Assembly: GCF_003863335.1 (NCBI RefSeq)
Contig: NZ_RRAZ01000035.1
Coordinates: forward strand, 1-35,864
Direction: 5' to 3'
Source: Falsigemmobacter faecalis
GTDB taxonomy: Bacteria > Pseudomonadota > Alphaproteobacteria > Rhodobacterales > Rhodobacteraceae
Length of the DNA stretch: 35,864 nucleotides
The number at the start of each line of letters is the position of its first letter. The stretch's first letter is position 1. Shown piece after piece: positions 35,611 through 35,864 of this stretch. The notes under the pieces are model-generated. The model was given only the letters and a program-made list of their open reading frames with translations, had not been told where the DNA came from and did not search any database. Position numbers and translations under genes: made by a program.

Positions 35611-35864
35611 CCGATGCTACAGGCACGCGACTGTCTCAGACGCGCCCTGCACCAGATTTACTCGGGTGACGCCAGCTCTGTAATGCTTGACGATGACATA
35701 AGTTGTGCGTGATGTGAGGTCGACAAGGGAGGTTTATCGAACGTTTTGAAAAGGGCTGCCTTAGGCTCTTAGTCGCCAGTCATGACCCGTGAAATAGTCT
35801 CGATGCTTGAGATGTTCTTGTGACCTGCCACGGGATTTTTCCTCCATCTGCGATTAGAGTCCGG
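35611..35864. other. Downstream of tniQ; possible IS end
   Basis: No gene is seen in these 254 bases. At 35697-35704 CATAAGTT repeats part of the end-repeat core but in a single degenerate copy. From 35821 the sequence TGACCTGCCACGGG with a distant AGAGTCCGG looks like the terminal inverted repeat of an IS3-family element, which would then lie mostly beyond the window; this is only pattern memory. The real far end of the transposon is not visible. Confidence 0.35.

Larger units (their letters stand above)
29667..35864 (+). mobile_element. Tn7-like transposon at the 3' end of gyrB (partial)
   Basis: The element begins with TGT five bases after the gyrB stop. It holds end repeats, a terminator, and an operon tnsA-tnsB-tnsC-tniQ oriented away from gyrB, as Tn7 lies beside glmS. 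The genes and their upstream region are visibly richer in A+T than the host genes, with different codon choice. GGGCT at 29662-29666 is the candidate 5-bp target duplication; its partner must lie beyond the window. No tnsE, cas gene, CRISPR array or cargo gene is visible up to the window's end. What I see are the genes and repeats; that the terminus is at 29667, and that gyrB is the attachment site, are inference. Confidence 0.8.

Noticed and set aside
35611-35864. CRISPR array or guide RNA of a CRISPR-associated Tn7-like element
   Set aside because: No regularly spaced repeats and no cas gene in the readable part; TniQ is long with its own DNA-binding segments, which fits protein-based targeting.

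Overview
The window is a chromosomal segment of a GC-rich alphaproteobacterium, most probably a Rhodobacterales (Rhodobacter/Paracoccus-like) species. The evidence is the DUF2125 protein, the zinc-type adenylate kinase, the codon choice, and the gene sets rplO-secY-adk-rpsM-rpsK-rpoA-rplQ and dnaN-recF-gyrB. The genus cannot be fixed from these data.

Layout. 1-4.4 kb: a DUF2125 exported protein (minus strand), then about 2.6 kb without an intact gene that includes an A+T-rich patch and the broken remains of an IS3-family transposase. 4.4-7.8 kb: a Pit-type phosphate transporter with a three-copy, 11-bp-period PhoB-box-like array upstream, a small VOC-fold protein and an M20 metallopeptidase. 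8.5-10.8 kb: a tight three-gene operon for a 4-cresol dehydrogenase-type flavocytochrome (Tat-signal small protein, cytochrome c, PchF-like flavoprotein) closed by a strong terminator. 11.0-16.6 kb: a short lipoprotein and the distal spc/alpha ribosomal cluster, with candidate internal promoters before rpsM and rplQ. 16.8-24.1 kb: housekeeping and accessory genes (Deg protease, RNase HI, TRIC-type channel, TetR-like regulator, fumarylacetoacetase, CDF cation transporter, SH3 protein, 2-hydroxyacid dehydrogenase). 24.2-29.7 kb: dnaN, recF, a LysE-type exporter and gyrB.

29.7-35.9 kb: the most interesting part. An operon tnsA-tnsB-tnsC-tniQ, visibly richer in A+T than the host genes, reads away from the 3' end of gyrB. 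Five bases after the gyrB stop codon there is a TGT terminus, and nine bases from its first base begins the first of three 15-bp repeats (GCGCATAA core) at about 20-bp spacing. This is the same arrangement as the right end of Tn7 beside glmS. A rho-independent terminator follows the repeats, inside the element, also as in Tn7. I infer a Tn7-like transposon that uses the 3' end of gyrB as its attachment site, probably read by its large TniQ/TnsD-like protein, which carries a zinc-finger region and several tandem helix-turn-helix-like segments. The far end and the cargo lie beyond the window. No cas gene or CRISPR array is visible in the part that can be read.
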